Shown here in pieces: positions 1-6,577 of a DNA stretch of 14,049 nt; within the stretch, counting starts at the first letter, position 1, and each line of letters begins with the position of its first letter. This DNA is from Acidobacteriaceae bacterium (lineage in GTDB: Bacteria; Acidobacteriota; Terriglobia; Terriglobales; Acidobacteriaceae), in assembly GCA_003133425.1 (NCBI GenBank), contig PKXI01000337.1, positions 34,550 through 48,598 of the forward strand, written 5' to 3'. Made by a program: the position numbers and the translations under genes. Under the pieces are notes generated by a model. The model was given only the letters and a program-made list of their open reading frames with translations, searched no databases and was not told the DNA's origin.

Positions 1-482
1 GCGGAGTAGCCGACGCAGAAGTCATAGGCGAGCCCGGCGAAGAAGACGCGCGTGAGGTCGCGCTCCTCCAGATAGCCGGCCAGGCCAGTTGCGGTTACGC
101 GGTCATTCTCAAAGAAAGCAGAATAGGAATCGATCTGCGGGTTGAAGCCCTTGCGCAGGATGAGTTCTGCCTCTGGCAGACGGAGAGCGGGATGAATCTC
201 CGCCCCCTTGCTGCCTTGAACGCAATGCGCGGGCCACAGGGTTTGCTGGCCGTAACTCAATTCGATCTGCTGGTAGGGTTGTTTGCCAGGATGCGAGGCT
301 GCGAAAGAAGAGTGATGCTGGGGGTGCCAATCCTGGGTGAGGACGATGTGTTCAAACAGCGGAGCGATGCGATGGACGGCGCCGATCACGGCGTCTCCAT
401 CGGCAACGGCAAGCGCCCCGCCAGGGCAGAAATCGTTTTGCACGTCAATGACGATGAGAACATCGTGCGCGTCGATCCGCAT
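1..482 (-). CDS. pncA: Nicotinamidase PncA (partial, C-terminus beyond window edge)
   Basis: Hydrolyses nicotinamide to nicotinate and ammonia in the NAD+ salvage pathway; cytosolic cysteine hydrolase of the isochorismatase-like fold. 160 codons are visible before the window edge. The triad is readable: Asp13 in DVQNDF, Lys111 in LRKGF and Cys156 in LAYDFCV. Metal-site residues also fit: Asp51 and His53 in the DWHP motif and His86 in WPAHCVQG. The start is ATG at 482, preceded by an AGAGGAGA ribosome binding site with about 4-5 nt spacing. The gene lies 82 bp downstream of the DeoR gene on the same strand with no evident terminator between, so it may be the last visible gene of the BMC operon. 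Family assignment is firm; a role in supplying NAD+ to the microcompartment is inference. Confidence 0.93.
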   Translation of the reverse strand, partial: MRIDAHDVLIVIDVQNDFCPGGALAVADGDAVIGAVHRIAPLFEHIVLTQDWHPQHHSSFAASHPGKQPYQQIELSYGQQTLWPAHCVQGSKGAEIHPALRLPEAELILRKGFNPQIDSYSAFFENDRVTATGLAGYLEERDLTRVFFAGLAYDFCVGYS

Positions 483-564
483 CGGGTCTCCTCTGCCGAT
501 CACTCAACCGGCACATTCATTCTCTCAAATTCGAATCAGGATGGATGAGTAAACGGCGCTCGTG

Positions 565-1323
565 CTATGCGAGAAGCACGTCAATGCCATTGGCGCGGAG
601 CAGGTCAACATACTCCGGAGCGAGTTCCTTGTCGGAGACGACGATATCGGCGGCGCTTAGCGGCGCAACGGGAATCATGCCACCGCGGCCGAACTTCGTA
701 TGGTCGGCAACGATGATCACTTTGCCGGCGATCTCGATCATCTTTTGTTCCGAGCCGACGACGAGAGTGTTGTTGTTGCAGAACCCTGCTTCGGTAATGC
801 TGCCGATGCCCATGATAAGAGCGTCGGCGCGAATGGCGCCCAGCATCTGCTCGCAAAATGGTCCCAGCATGACGCGGAGACGCGGATCGAGATAGCCGCC
901 GGTCAGGGTGAGCTCGATGTTGCGCAGCGATTCAAAGCTCTCTGCTATGGGCAGAGAGTTGGTAATGATGTGCAGGAATTTGGAAGATAGCTCACGGGCC
1001 ACAGCCGCAACGGTGGAGCCGCCATCGAGAATCACGGTTTGACCGTTTTCAATCAGTCCGGCCGCGAGCTGCGCAATGCGGTCTTTCTCGCCGCTCAGAC
1101 GCACGCTCTCAACCTCATAGTCAAAGGCACGTGCGGGCGGTGGTTGCAGGGAGACGGCGCCTCCGTATACGCGGCGCAGCAACTTTTCTTCTTCCAGGAT
1201 GTCGAGATCGCGCCGAACGCTGGACTCGGAGGCGTCCAGCTCGCGGCAGAGGGTTTCCAGGTCAAGGAAGTCCCGGGTCTCGAACATCTGCCGGATTCGA
1301 AGTTGCCGTTCAGCAGCTTTCAT
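565..1323 (-). CDS. DeoR-family transcriptional regulator
   Basis: 252-aa sugar-pathway regulator of normal DeoR-family length. The N-terminal winged helix-turn-helix spans about residues 5-57, with a recognition segment around ASESSVRRDLDILEEE and the following RRVYGGA turn. The C-terminal sensor domain (about 75-235) has the phosphosugar-binding signatures DGGSTV (100-105), ITNSLPIAE and ADHTKFGRGG. Members usually repress catabolic operons and are released by a phosphorylated sugar intermediate. The gene starts 38 bp after the aldolase stop on the same strand, so it is probably co-transcribed with the BMC genes and autoregulated. No clear Shine-Dalgarno precedes the ATG, which suggests weak expression. 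The likely target is the triple direct repeat at 7757-7783. The effector (perhaps the aldolase substrate or DHAP) is inferred, not shown. Confidence 0.93.
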   Translation of the reverse strand: MKAAERQLRIRQMFETRDFLDLETLCRELDASESSVRRDLDILEEEKLLRRVYGGAVSLQPPPARAFDYEVESVRLSGEKDRIAQLAAGLIENGQTVILDGGSTVAAVARELSSKFLHIITNSLPIAESFESLRNIELTLTGGYLDPRLRVMLGPFCEQMLGAIRADALIMGIGSITEAGFCNNNTLVVGSEQKMIEIAGKVIIVADHTKFGRGGMIPVAPLSAADIVVSDKELAPEYVDLLRANGIDVLLA

Positions 1324-1361
1324 CGTTTGTCAGCGCAGCACCGTTCGATATCGAAGCAAAT

Positions 1362-2471
1362 CTATTTCGCGCCGATTGCCCCCATCACAGCATCGGTCAC
1401 GGACTTTACAAGAGACTCAATATCCGCATCTGTACCGGCGTTAGCAGACTTGCCGCTGTAGCCGTCGCACGGAGTCGGAGTGAGCGCGATCGAATTGGGA
1501 ATCTCTAGATCGGCGAGCTGACATTCCTTCATCCGCGATGTATCAAAGCGGCTGTCGGGCAGGCCCAGTTTCTTCTTGATGGCCAGCAGGTCGTCGCCTT
1601 GTTGCTCCGAGATATGGGAGATTGGAACACCAAGCTGCGACGCCAGCATCAGGGTCCAGCAATAGGTCTCGAGAACTTCGGCGTACCACTCGGCGTGGGT
1701 GACCGTGTCTGCCCAGCAGATGATGCCGTGATTCGCCAGGAGCACTGTGTTGTGGTCCTTCACATAGGGAATCACAGTCTGCGCAAACTCGGCCGTCCCC
1801 GGAGTTTTGTAGGGCGAGATTGCAACCTTTCCGACGAAGACTTCGAACTCCGGAATGACGAGATTGGGAGGAACTTTTCCCGTGATGGCGTACGCGGTTG
1901 CATGCGGCGGATGGCAGTGGACGCAGGACTTCGCCTCGGGCACTGCTTTATAGATTTCAAGGTGAAGAAAGATCTCGCTGGTGCGCGGCATGGTACCCGC
2001 AATCTGATTGCCTTCAAGGTCGACCAGGCTGAGGTCTTCCGGCGTCAGATCGTACTTGCTCACCAGCGTCGGAGTGCAAAGAACCTCGTTGGGACCGATG
2101 CGATAAGAGATGTTGCCGCCGTTGCCATCGACAAACTGGCGCATCCACAGCTTGCGTCCCACAGCGCAAATTTCCTTTTTGATCGCTTCAGCTTCGGGGG
2201 TTGAAAAGAGACGCGGATTGGCGGCGCGGGTTGGCGCTGAGCTGGCGGGGGCGTTCGCTGGGGCAGGCGGATTTGCGAGTGCGGCGCTTCCGTTTCCATT
2301 CTTCTCCAGAGCCACATTGCGCTGCTGCAGAAAGTCGCGAGCTGATGGCGTGACAACGCAGTTTTCGGCGATAACCAGGCGGGTTGCACCCGCTGCGACA
2401 GCTTCCTGCACGTCGCGCATCGCAACTACCCTGCGGCTTGAAATATCGATGCTCTTCTCTGCGTTGTTCAC
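1362..2471 (-). CDS. Class II (fuculose/rhamnulose-phosphate type) aldolase, BMC cargo with terminal extensions
   Basis: Zinc aldolase expected to split a ketose 1-phosphate to DHAP and an aldehyde (lactaldehyde from fuculose-1-P or rhamnulose-1-P). With this start it has 369 aa, far longer than the roughly 215-aa FucA. The catalytic domain (about 90-315) shows the phosphate-binding GNGGNIS loop, Glu166 in TSEIFLH, and zinc histidines 185 and 187 (VHCHPPHATAY) and 248 (LLANHG). An extra N-terminal domain (about 12-56) contains a VVTPSARDFL motif of a type seen on other BMC enzymes, followed by an Ala/Pro linker. A Gly/Ser/Ala linker then leads to a C-terminal amphipathic helix (350-369, ending VMGAIGAK) that looks like an encapsulation peptide. 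GTG at 2471 is preferred because GAGGTG lies 5 nt upstream; the in-frame GTG at 2477 abuts that site. Exact substrate is inferred. Confidence 0.88.
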   Translation of the reverse strand: MNNAEKSIDISSRRVVAMRDVQEAVAAGATRLVIAENCVVTPSARDFLQQRNVALEKNGNGSAALANPPAPANAPASSAPTRAANPRLFSTPEAEAIKKEICAVGRKLWMRQFVDGNGGNISYRIGPNEVLCTPTLVSKYDLTPEDLSLVDLEGNQIAGTMPRTSEIFLHLEIYKAVPEAKSCVHCHPPHATAYAITGKVPPNLVIPEFEVFVGKVAISPYKTPGTAEFAQTVIPYVKDHNTVLLANHGIICWADTVTHAEWYAEVLETYCWTLMLASQLGVPISHISEQQGDDLLAIKKKLGLPDSRFDTSRMKECQLADLEIPNSIALTPTPCDGYSGKSANAGTDADIESLVKSVTDAVMGAIGAK

Positions 2472-2520
2472 TTCCACACCTCAGATCCTCTATGAAAAAT
2501 GCCTGCTGCCGTTATGACAA

Positions 2521-2808
2521 TCACTTACTGACGTCGATCGAATCCACAATCAGGGAACAATATGCATCCACCGGCACTGGAGTTGGCCAGAATGGATTGG
2601 AGGCTTCCCGGCCTTCAGTGAAGGCAACCATTTGTCCTTCGGCGACGCCAAGTTCGTCGATGGCGATTAAAGCCTTGCCTCCGCCGAGCCCGTTCTTCGC
2701 GCGGAGATTCTCCATCGTCACCGGCTCCACGACTACGAGTGTTTTGCCGCGATAAGACTCGACTGCGGGAGTGAGCGTGAGATGTCCGCGAACAATGCCG
2801 AGTCTCAT
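2521..2808 (-). CDS. BMC-P (EutN/CcmL-family) pentameric shell vertex protein, third copy
   Basis: 95-aa protein of the EutN/CcmL family, whose members form pentamers that cap the vertices of the shell. The N-terminus (MRLGIVRGHLTLT) and the central GKTLVVVEP and ALIAIDELGVAEGQMV segments follow the family beta-barrel; the C-terminus VPVDAYCSLIVDSIDV is the usual final strand. The ATG at 2808 overlaps the TGA of the preceding BMC-P gene in an ATGA arrangement, with a strong AGGAGGG site just upstream, so translational coupling is likely. The open frame runs further upstream to 3033, but that part is antisense-like Arg/Gly-rich sequence overlapping the neighbour and is not family-like. It is the most divergent of the three BMC-P copies in this operon, with an insertion-like GREASNPFWPTP loop. 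Confidence 0.9.
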   Translation of the reverse strand: MRLGIVRGHLTLTPAVESYRGKTLVVVEPVTMENLRAKNGLGGGKALIAIDELGVAEGQMVAFTEGREASNPFWPTPVPVDAYCSLIVDSIDVSK

Positions 2809-3095
2809 GCCATCCCTCCTGCCGCGTGTCCTGGCAACTGCACCGAATCCACAATGCCCACAACCACCATGCGCGCTGGTGTCGTATTGCCCAGCTTCTC
2901 CCGCGCAATATCTCCGTCGGTGGAGATCATCACCGTGGCGCCGCGGGCCGCGCCCAGCCAGTCCACCACTGCGATGGGCTCGGCTGCCGCGCTGCCCTTG
3001 GCTTCGAGCCGCTGCGCGACGAGGAACCGGCAACCATCCAAAGTCGGATGCTTGACCGTCGCAACTACCGTGCCTTCAATGCGCGCAAGAAACAT
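2805..3095 (-). CDS. BMC-P (EutN/CcmL-family) pentameric shell vertex protein, second copy
   Basis: 96-aa EutN/CcmL-family shell protein. It begins MFLARIEGTVVATVKHPTLD and continues with the family features GCRFLVAQRL, a PIAVVDWLGAARGATVMIS core and the closing strand ARMVVVGIVDSVQL. These proteins assemble as pentamers at the twelve vertices of the icosahedral shell. Its ATG lies 2 nt after the TGA of the aldehyde dehydrogenase gene, and its own stop overlaps the start of the next BMC-P gene, so the three reading frames are packed as one translational unit. It differs enough from the other two copies that recent duplication is unlikely. Confidence 0.93.
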   Translation of the reverse strand: MFLARIEGTVVATVKHPTLDGCRFLVAQRLEAKGSAAAEPIAVVDWLGAARGATVMISTDGDIAREKLGNTTPARMVVVGIVDSVQLPGHAAGGMA

Positions 3096-3097
3096 GA

Positions 3098-4567
3098 TCA
3101 GATAATCCGCAGTGCGTTGCCGACGATCATCTGGCGCTGGCGCGTGAACGTCATCGGAGTGGTGACTCCTTCGCCGGTGGGAGTGGCAACGGTGTGGCTG
3201 AAGTATCCCGGACCGCCCACGCCAAGAGAGGCCGCGGACGGAGCGTTCTGGATGAAAAGAGTGGTGTTCATGGCGCGAGCCATCCGAGTTGCGTTTTCAA
3301 CGTTCTTGGTGTGAATGATGGCCGTGTGACGGTAGCCGTGCTCGGCCTTCACCGATGCTGCAATGGCCGCGTTAACGCAGTTGACGCGCACTACTGGAAT
3401 GAACGGCATCATCTGTTCTTCAGTGACGAACGGATGATTCTCATCGGTCTCGCCGAAGAGCATGTCAGTTCCGGCAGGCACACGAACGCCGGCCGCTTCA
3501 CCCAGAACTGCCGGATCTTTGCCGACGAGATCCTTCTTAAGGTGGGCACGAGCGCAGCCGCCTCCAGTACCGTCGAAAGTGAAGGCCGCTTTGGTGAGCC
3601 GGTCGATGGCTTCGCGGTCCAACTGGAACGCGCCTGCGCGGCGCATGGCAGCGATGAAGGCGTCGGCGACTGAAGCGACAACGAAGATTTCCTTCTCGCC
3701 GATGCAAAGCAGGTTGTTATCGAATCCGCCACCTTCAATGATGCACTTCGCCGCGTGGTCCAGATCGGCGGTTTCGTCAACGACGACAGGTGGATTACCA
3801 GGCCCCCCCGCGATGACGCGCTTGCCCGACATGGCAGCGGCCTTGGCAACGGCCGCGCCTCCGGTGACAGCCAGCAGCGCGACTTTGGGGTGATGGAAGA
3901 TCTGCTCTGCGGCTTCGATGCTTGATTCGGCGGTAGTGGTCACAACGTTGGCGACGCCCAGTTCGCGCTCAATTTCACGGTTCCACAACTGCAGCGCATA
4001 GCGCGCAACCTTGGCGCCCGAGGGATGAGGCCCGAAGACCGCTGTGTTTCCTGCCGCAAGAATATTGATTGCGTTTGACGCCATGGTGGGCACCGAATGC
4101 GTGACGGGCAGCATCATGCCGATCACACCCCAGGGCGCGTGCTCGATGATGCACAGGCCGGTGGGATTGCTGCGGGCGTCGCTGCGCATCTCTTCCACGC
4201 CAAGCACAAAGCGCATGTTTGTGAGCTTCAGAATCTTGTGGTCGAGGCGGCCGACCTTGGTCTCTTCGAGTTCCATGCGGCCCAGCTCTTCGCGGCGATC
4301 GTTGCAGATGCGGACAATGATATCGATCATCTGCTTGCGCTGGTCGAAGCTCATGGCCGCGACTTTCTTCTGCGCCTCGTACGCCGCGTCGACGGCTTCG
4401 TCCACTGTCGCAAAAACGCCATCCCGCGAAGGGGCGCGCGATGGAGCGGCATGCATTGCCGGCGCGGCGTAAGAGGTTTGCGGCTGCAGTTGGATGCGAA
4501 GCCGCGCCACAACTTCCCTTGCAATCTCCGCTACTAATTGGGCTTGAATAGGTTCTTGGATCTGCAT
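3098..4567 (-). CDS. pduP: CoA-acylating aldehyde dehydrogenase, PduP/EutE family, BMC cargo
   Basis: 489-aa enzyme that oxidises an aldehyde with NAD+ and CoA to acyl-CoA and NADH, inside the microcompartment. The catalytic cysteine is Cys288 in the NNLLCIGEKE motif, the counterpart of the PduP/EutE active-site loop. Other family signatures are HAPWGVIGMMLPVTHSVPT (143-161), VTGGAAVAKAA and AGGPGNPPVVVD in the nucleotide-binding domain, and LGVGGPGYFSHTVATPTGEG near the C-terminus. Residues about 7-27 form an amphipathic helix followed by an Ala/Pro/Ser linker (to about 50), the layout of an N-terminal encapsulation peptide as in PduP. The ATG shares one base with the stop of the upstream BMC-P gene (TAATG at 4569-4565), indicating coupling. 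In this locus the likely substrate is lactaldehyde from the aldolase; the family itself does not fix the substrate. Confidence 0.95.
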   Translation of the reverse strand: MQIQEPIQAQLVAEIAREVVARLRIQLQPQTSYAAPAMHAAPSRAPSRDGVFATVDEAVDAAYEAQKKVAAMSFDQRKQMIDIIVRICNDRREELGRMELEETKVGRLDHKILKLTNMRFVLGVEEMRSDARSNPTGLCIIEHAPWGVIGMMLPVTHSVPTMASNAINILAAGNTAVFGPHPSGAKVARYALQLWNREIERELGVANVVTTTAESSIEAAEQIFHHPKVALLAVTGGAAVAKAAAMSGKRVIAGGPGNPPVVVDETADLDHAAKCIIEGGGFDNNLLCIGEKEIFVVASVADAFIAAMRRAGAFQLDREAIDRLTKAAFTFDGTGGGCARAHLKKDLVGKDPAVLGEAAGVRVPAGTDMLFGETDENHPFVTEEQMMPFIPVVRVNCVNAAIAASVKAEHGYRHTAIIHTKNVENATRMARAMNTTLFIQNAPSAASLGVGGPGYFSHTVATPTGEGVTTPMTFTRQRQMIVGNALRII

Positions 4568-4863
4568 TACGGCTTCTCCAATAGCGCGCCTTCAACTTCA
4601 ACGGTATCCACAATGCCGACGATTACCGCGTCTACAGGCGCATCTTTCGTTGTGGGCGTGAGACGAGCGGAACTGCCCTGCGTAAACAACACGCACTCGC
4701 CGACGCCGGCTCCCACGCTGTCAACCGCGACCACGGAGCTTCCTGAGATTTGCAGCTTGCCGTCTTTGCTGATGTACGGCTGAACGAGCAGCAGCTTCAT
4801 GCCGCGGAACTTCGCGTTCTTCTGCGTGGAAACAACATTGCCGATAACTTTTGCTATGAACAT
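4567..4863 (-). CDS. BMC-P (EutN/CcmL-family) pentameric shell vertex protein, first copy
   Basis: 98-aa EutN/CcmL-family vertex protein, the most canonical of the three in this operon. Recognisable parts are MFIAKVIGNVVSTQKNA at the N-terminus, KLLLVQPYI, the VVAVDSVGAGVGECVLFTQG core and the closing VDAVIVGIVDTVEV strand. The start is supported by GAGGTGA about 6 nt upstream of the ATG. The stop codon TAA overlaps the aldehyde dehydrogenase start by one base. It sits 48 bp downstream of the third BMC-H gene, so hexamer and pentamer genes are expressed together. Confidence 0.95.
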   Translation of the reverse strand: MFIAKVIGNVVSTQKNAKFRGMKLLLVQPYISKDGKLQISGSSVVAVDSVGAGVGECVLFTQGSSARLTPTTKDAPVDAVIVGIVDTVEVEGALLEKP

Positions 4864-4911
4864 GCCGGCTCACCTCGTCTGCCGCGGCGGAGCGGTCCCC
4901 GCCAGTAGCAA

Positions 4912-5184
4912 CTACTTAGGCAATACGGTGCTGAGGTTGTCGTGCGGACGCGCGATCACGTGCACGCTCTGAACCTCGCCGGCGGCGCGCGCTGCGCTGG
5001 CTCCGGCATCCACCGCGGCGCGGACCGAGCCCACGTCCCCGGTTACAAAGACTGAGCAAAGACCGCTGCCGACCTTGTTCCAGCCCACAAATTTGACGCT
5101 GGCTGCCTTCAGCATTGCGTCCGTCGCCTGCACCAATGCCACCAGGCCCTTGGTCTCGATCATTCCAATCGCTTCATTCGCCAT
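4912..5184 (-). CDS. BMC-H hexameric shell protein (PduA/PduJ-like), third copy
   Basis: 90-aa single BMC-domain protein forming the hexagonal tiles of the shell facets. Family hallmarks are [20 protein letters not shown] at the N-terminus, the [13 protein letters not shown] helix start and the [10 protein letters not shown]-terminal strand/turn. The pore loop reads KVGSGLCS, keeping the GSG seen in PduA-type pores but followed by a cysteine. It is closest to the first BMC-H copy (5490-5792), sharing the VGW/AGW and VGSGL stretches. A GGAG site lies 8 nt before the ATG. Length is typical, with no extension. Confidence 0.96.
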   Translation of the reverse strand: MANEAIGMIETKGLVALVQATDAMLKAASVKFVGWNKVGSGLCSVFVTGDVGSVRAAVDAGASAARAAGEVQSVHVIARPHDNLSTVLPK

Positions 5185-5205
5185 TTGCGTTCTCCAGATT
5201 CCCTG

Positions 5206-5475
5206 TTACTTCAACATGCTTTCGACAAGCGCATCATGCGGACGCGCGATGACGTGCGACGACACCAGCTCGCCGATTACCTTGGCGGCCGCTGAGCCCG
5301 CGTCAACAGCAGCGCGCACGCTGCCCACATCGCCGCGCACAATGGCGGTAACGTAGCCGCCGCCAATCTGCACAGTCTTTACAAGCTCTACGCTGGCGGC
5401 TTTCACCATCGCGTCACATGCCTCGACGAGTCCGACGAGACCACGGGTTTCGATCAATCCAATTGCTTCACTCAT
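5206..5475 (-). CDS. BMC-H hexameric shell protein, second copy, with GGG pore
   Basis: 89-aa BMC-domain hexamer protein with [20 protein letters not shown] at the N-terminus, [15 protein letters not shown] in the core and [12 protein letters not shown] near the end. It differs from its two neighbours in the pore loop, which reads QIGGGYVT rather than VGSGL, so the residue lining the central pore is glycine rather than serine. It also lacks the GW motif before the loop. AGAGGAGA lies 5 nt before the ATG. The gene is 14 bp downstream of the first BMC-H gene and 21 bp upstream of the third. A distinct metabolite selectivity is plausible but inferred. Confidence 0.96.
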   Translation of the reverse strand: MSEAIGLIETRGLVGLVEACDAMVKAASVELVKTVQIGGGYVTAIVRGDVGSVRAAVDAGSAAAKVIGELVSSHVIARPHDALVESMLK

Positions 5476-5489
5476 CTGTTCTCCTCTGC

Positions 5490-5792
5490 CTACTGCGCAG
5501 CCTTGCGAGGGGCCGTCTTGTTGTTCTGTTGCACGAAAGACGGCAGTTCATCGTGGGGGCGGCTGATCACCTGAACGCTGACCACCTCGCCGATACGGCC
5601 TGCCGCTTCCGCGCCTGCGTCGGTGGCTGCCTTCACTGCGGCCACGTCCCCTTCCACAAATGCGGTCACCAGGCCGGAACCAACAGTCTGCCAGCCGGCG
5701 AAGGTTACGTTTGCGGACTTGAGCATGGCGTCGGTTGCCTCGAACAGTGCAACCAGGCCCTTTGTCTCAATCATTCCAAGCGCTTGTTTCAT
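5490..5792 (-). CDS. BMC-H hexameric shell protein (PduA/PduJ-like), first copy, with basic C-terminal tail
   Basis: 100-aa single BMC-domain protein. [20 protein letters not shown], the pore loop [23 protein letters not shown] and VISRPHDEL mark the domain. It is about 10 residues longer than its neighbours because of a polar, basic C-terminal tail (from about SFVQQNNK to the end, including APRKAAQ), which would project from one face of the hexamer. A GAGAGGAAG site stands 5 nt before the ATG. It follows pduL after a 78-bp gap, the largest spacing among the shell genes of the operon; no terminator or clear internal promoter is visible in it. Confidence 0.96.
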   Translation of the reverse strand: MKQALGMIETKGLVALFEATDAMLKSANVTFAGWQTVGSGLVTAFVEGDVAAVKAATDAGAEAAGRIGEVVSVQVISRPHDELPSFVQQNNKTAPRKAAQ

Positions 5793-5870
5793 TGCTTCCT
5801 CTCTTTTCAGTAGCGTTAATTCAATTCTTGTGTCGCGTTATTTTGAACCGTGCATTCCATGAACATTTCG

Positions 5871-6557
5871 TTACTTGATTAGTTCAATGTCTTTGGTCAA
5901 GTGCAGACCGCAGGCGTTGGCCTCGTCAGTGTCCATGTGGACGTTGAGTTTCGATGTTGGATCAATGCGGACGTGAACATTATTAAAGGTGACGCCCGCC
6001 TGGCCGCCGATGCGGAGCTTCATGCGGTCGCCCTTGGCAACGCCAAAATAGGCTGCTTCAGTTGGGTTCATGTGCACGTGAATCGCGGCGCGGATCACGC
6101 CTTCCTTCAACTCCACCACGCCTTTCGGCCCGATGATGATGGCGCCGGGCGTGTCCGCGATGTCGCCGGAAAGACGAACTGGAATATCGTTGAAGCCGAG
6201 CATGATGGCGTCAGTGAACGCGAGTTCGACCTGCGATTGCTTGCGCATGGGGCCAAGGATGCGGAGATTGGAGATGAGGCGGCTGCGCGGTCCGACGATG
6301 GTCACCGTTTCCTTGGCCGCGAAGTTGCCTTCCTGAAACAGCGGACGATCGAGCGTCAGCTCCGTGCCCGGCCCGAAGAGAATGTCCATATCTTCGCGGC
6401 ATACGTGCATGTGGCGCGACGAGGTTTGCACGGTGAGTAGCGGCGCCGTTCCGCCCTTCTGCTTTCCCAGGTATTCAAGTGCGACCTGGCGCACGATCTG
6501 CTCGACCGTGGATCGTGAGATGGAGCCAACCGAGTTCCCGAGTGTTGTGCTTGCCAT
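5871..6557 (-). CDS. pduL: PduL-family phosphotransacylase, BMC cargo
   Basis: 228-aa enzyme that converts acyl-CoA and phosphate to acyl phosphate and free CoA, recycling CoA for the aldehyde dehydrogenase within the shell. It is the BMC-type phosphotransacylase, unrelated to Pta. Two PduL beta-barrel domains are visible. The dinuclear zinc-site histidines match the family: His49 and His51 in SRHMHV, His160 and His162 in AIHVHMNP, and His207 in LNVHMDTDEANACG. Residues 14-34 form an amphipathic helix (VEQIVRQVALEYLG core) followed by a short Lys/Gly linker, the usual N-terminal encapsulation peptide of BMC PduL. The gene begins 20 bp after the kinase stop. The expected product here is lactyl phosphate if lactaldehyde is the aldehyde. 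Confidence 0.95.
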   Translation of the reverse strand: MASTTLGNSVGSISRSTVEQIVRQVALEYLGKQKGGTAPLLTVQTSSRHMHVCREDMDILFGPGTELTLDRPLFQEGNFAAKETVTIVGPRSRLISNLRILGPMRKQSQVELAFTDAIMLGFNDIPVRLSGDIADTPGAIIIGPKGVVELKEGVIRAAIHVHMNPTEAAYFGVAKGDRMKLRIGGQAGVTFNNVHVRIDPTSKLNVHMDTDEANACGLHLTKDIELIK

Positions 6558-6577
6558 AGAAAAATTCCTGTACTGCG

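Noticed and set aside
500..525. TCACTCA and TTCATTC upstream of pncA as a second DeoR site
   Set aside because: The copies are imperfect and not spaced at 10 bp, so the resemblance to the 7757-7783 operator is probably chance.
2472..2477. GTG at 2477 as aldolase start
   Set aside because: The GAGGT ribosome binding site directly touches this codon; GTG at 2471 has proper spacing. The difference is only two residues.
2809..3033. N-terminal extension of the third BMC-P gene up to 3033
   Set aside because: The added residues are Arg/Gly-rich, overlap the second BMC-P gene in another frame and are unlike the family; MRLGIVRG at 2808 has a strong ribosome binding site and the ATGA overlap.
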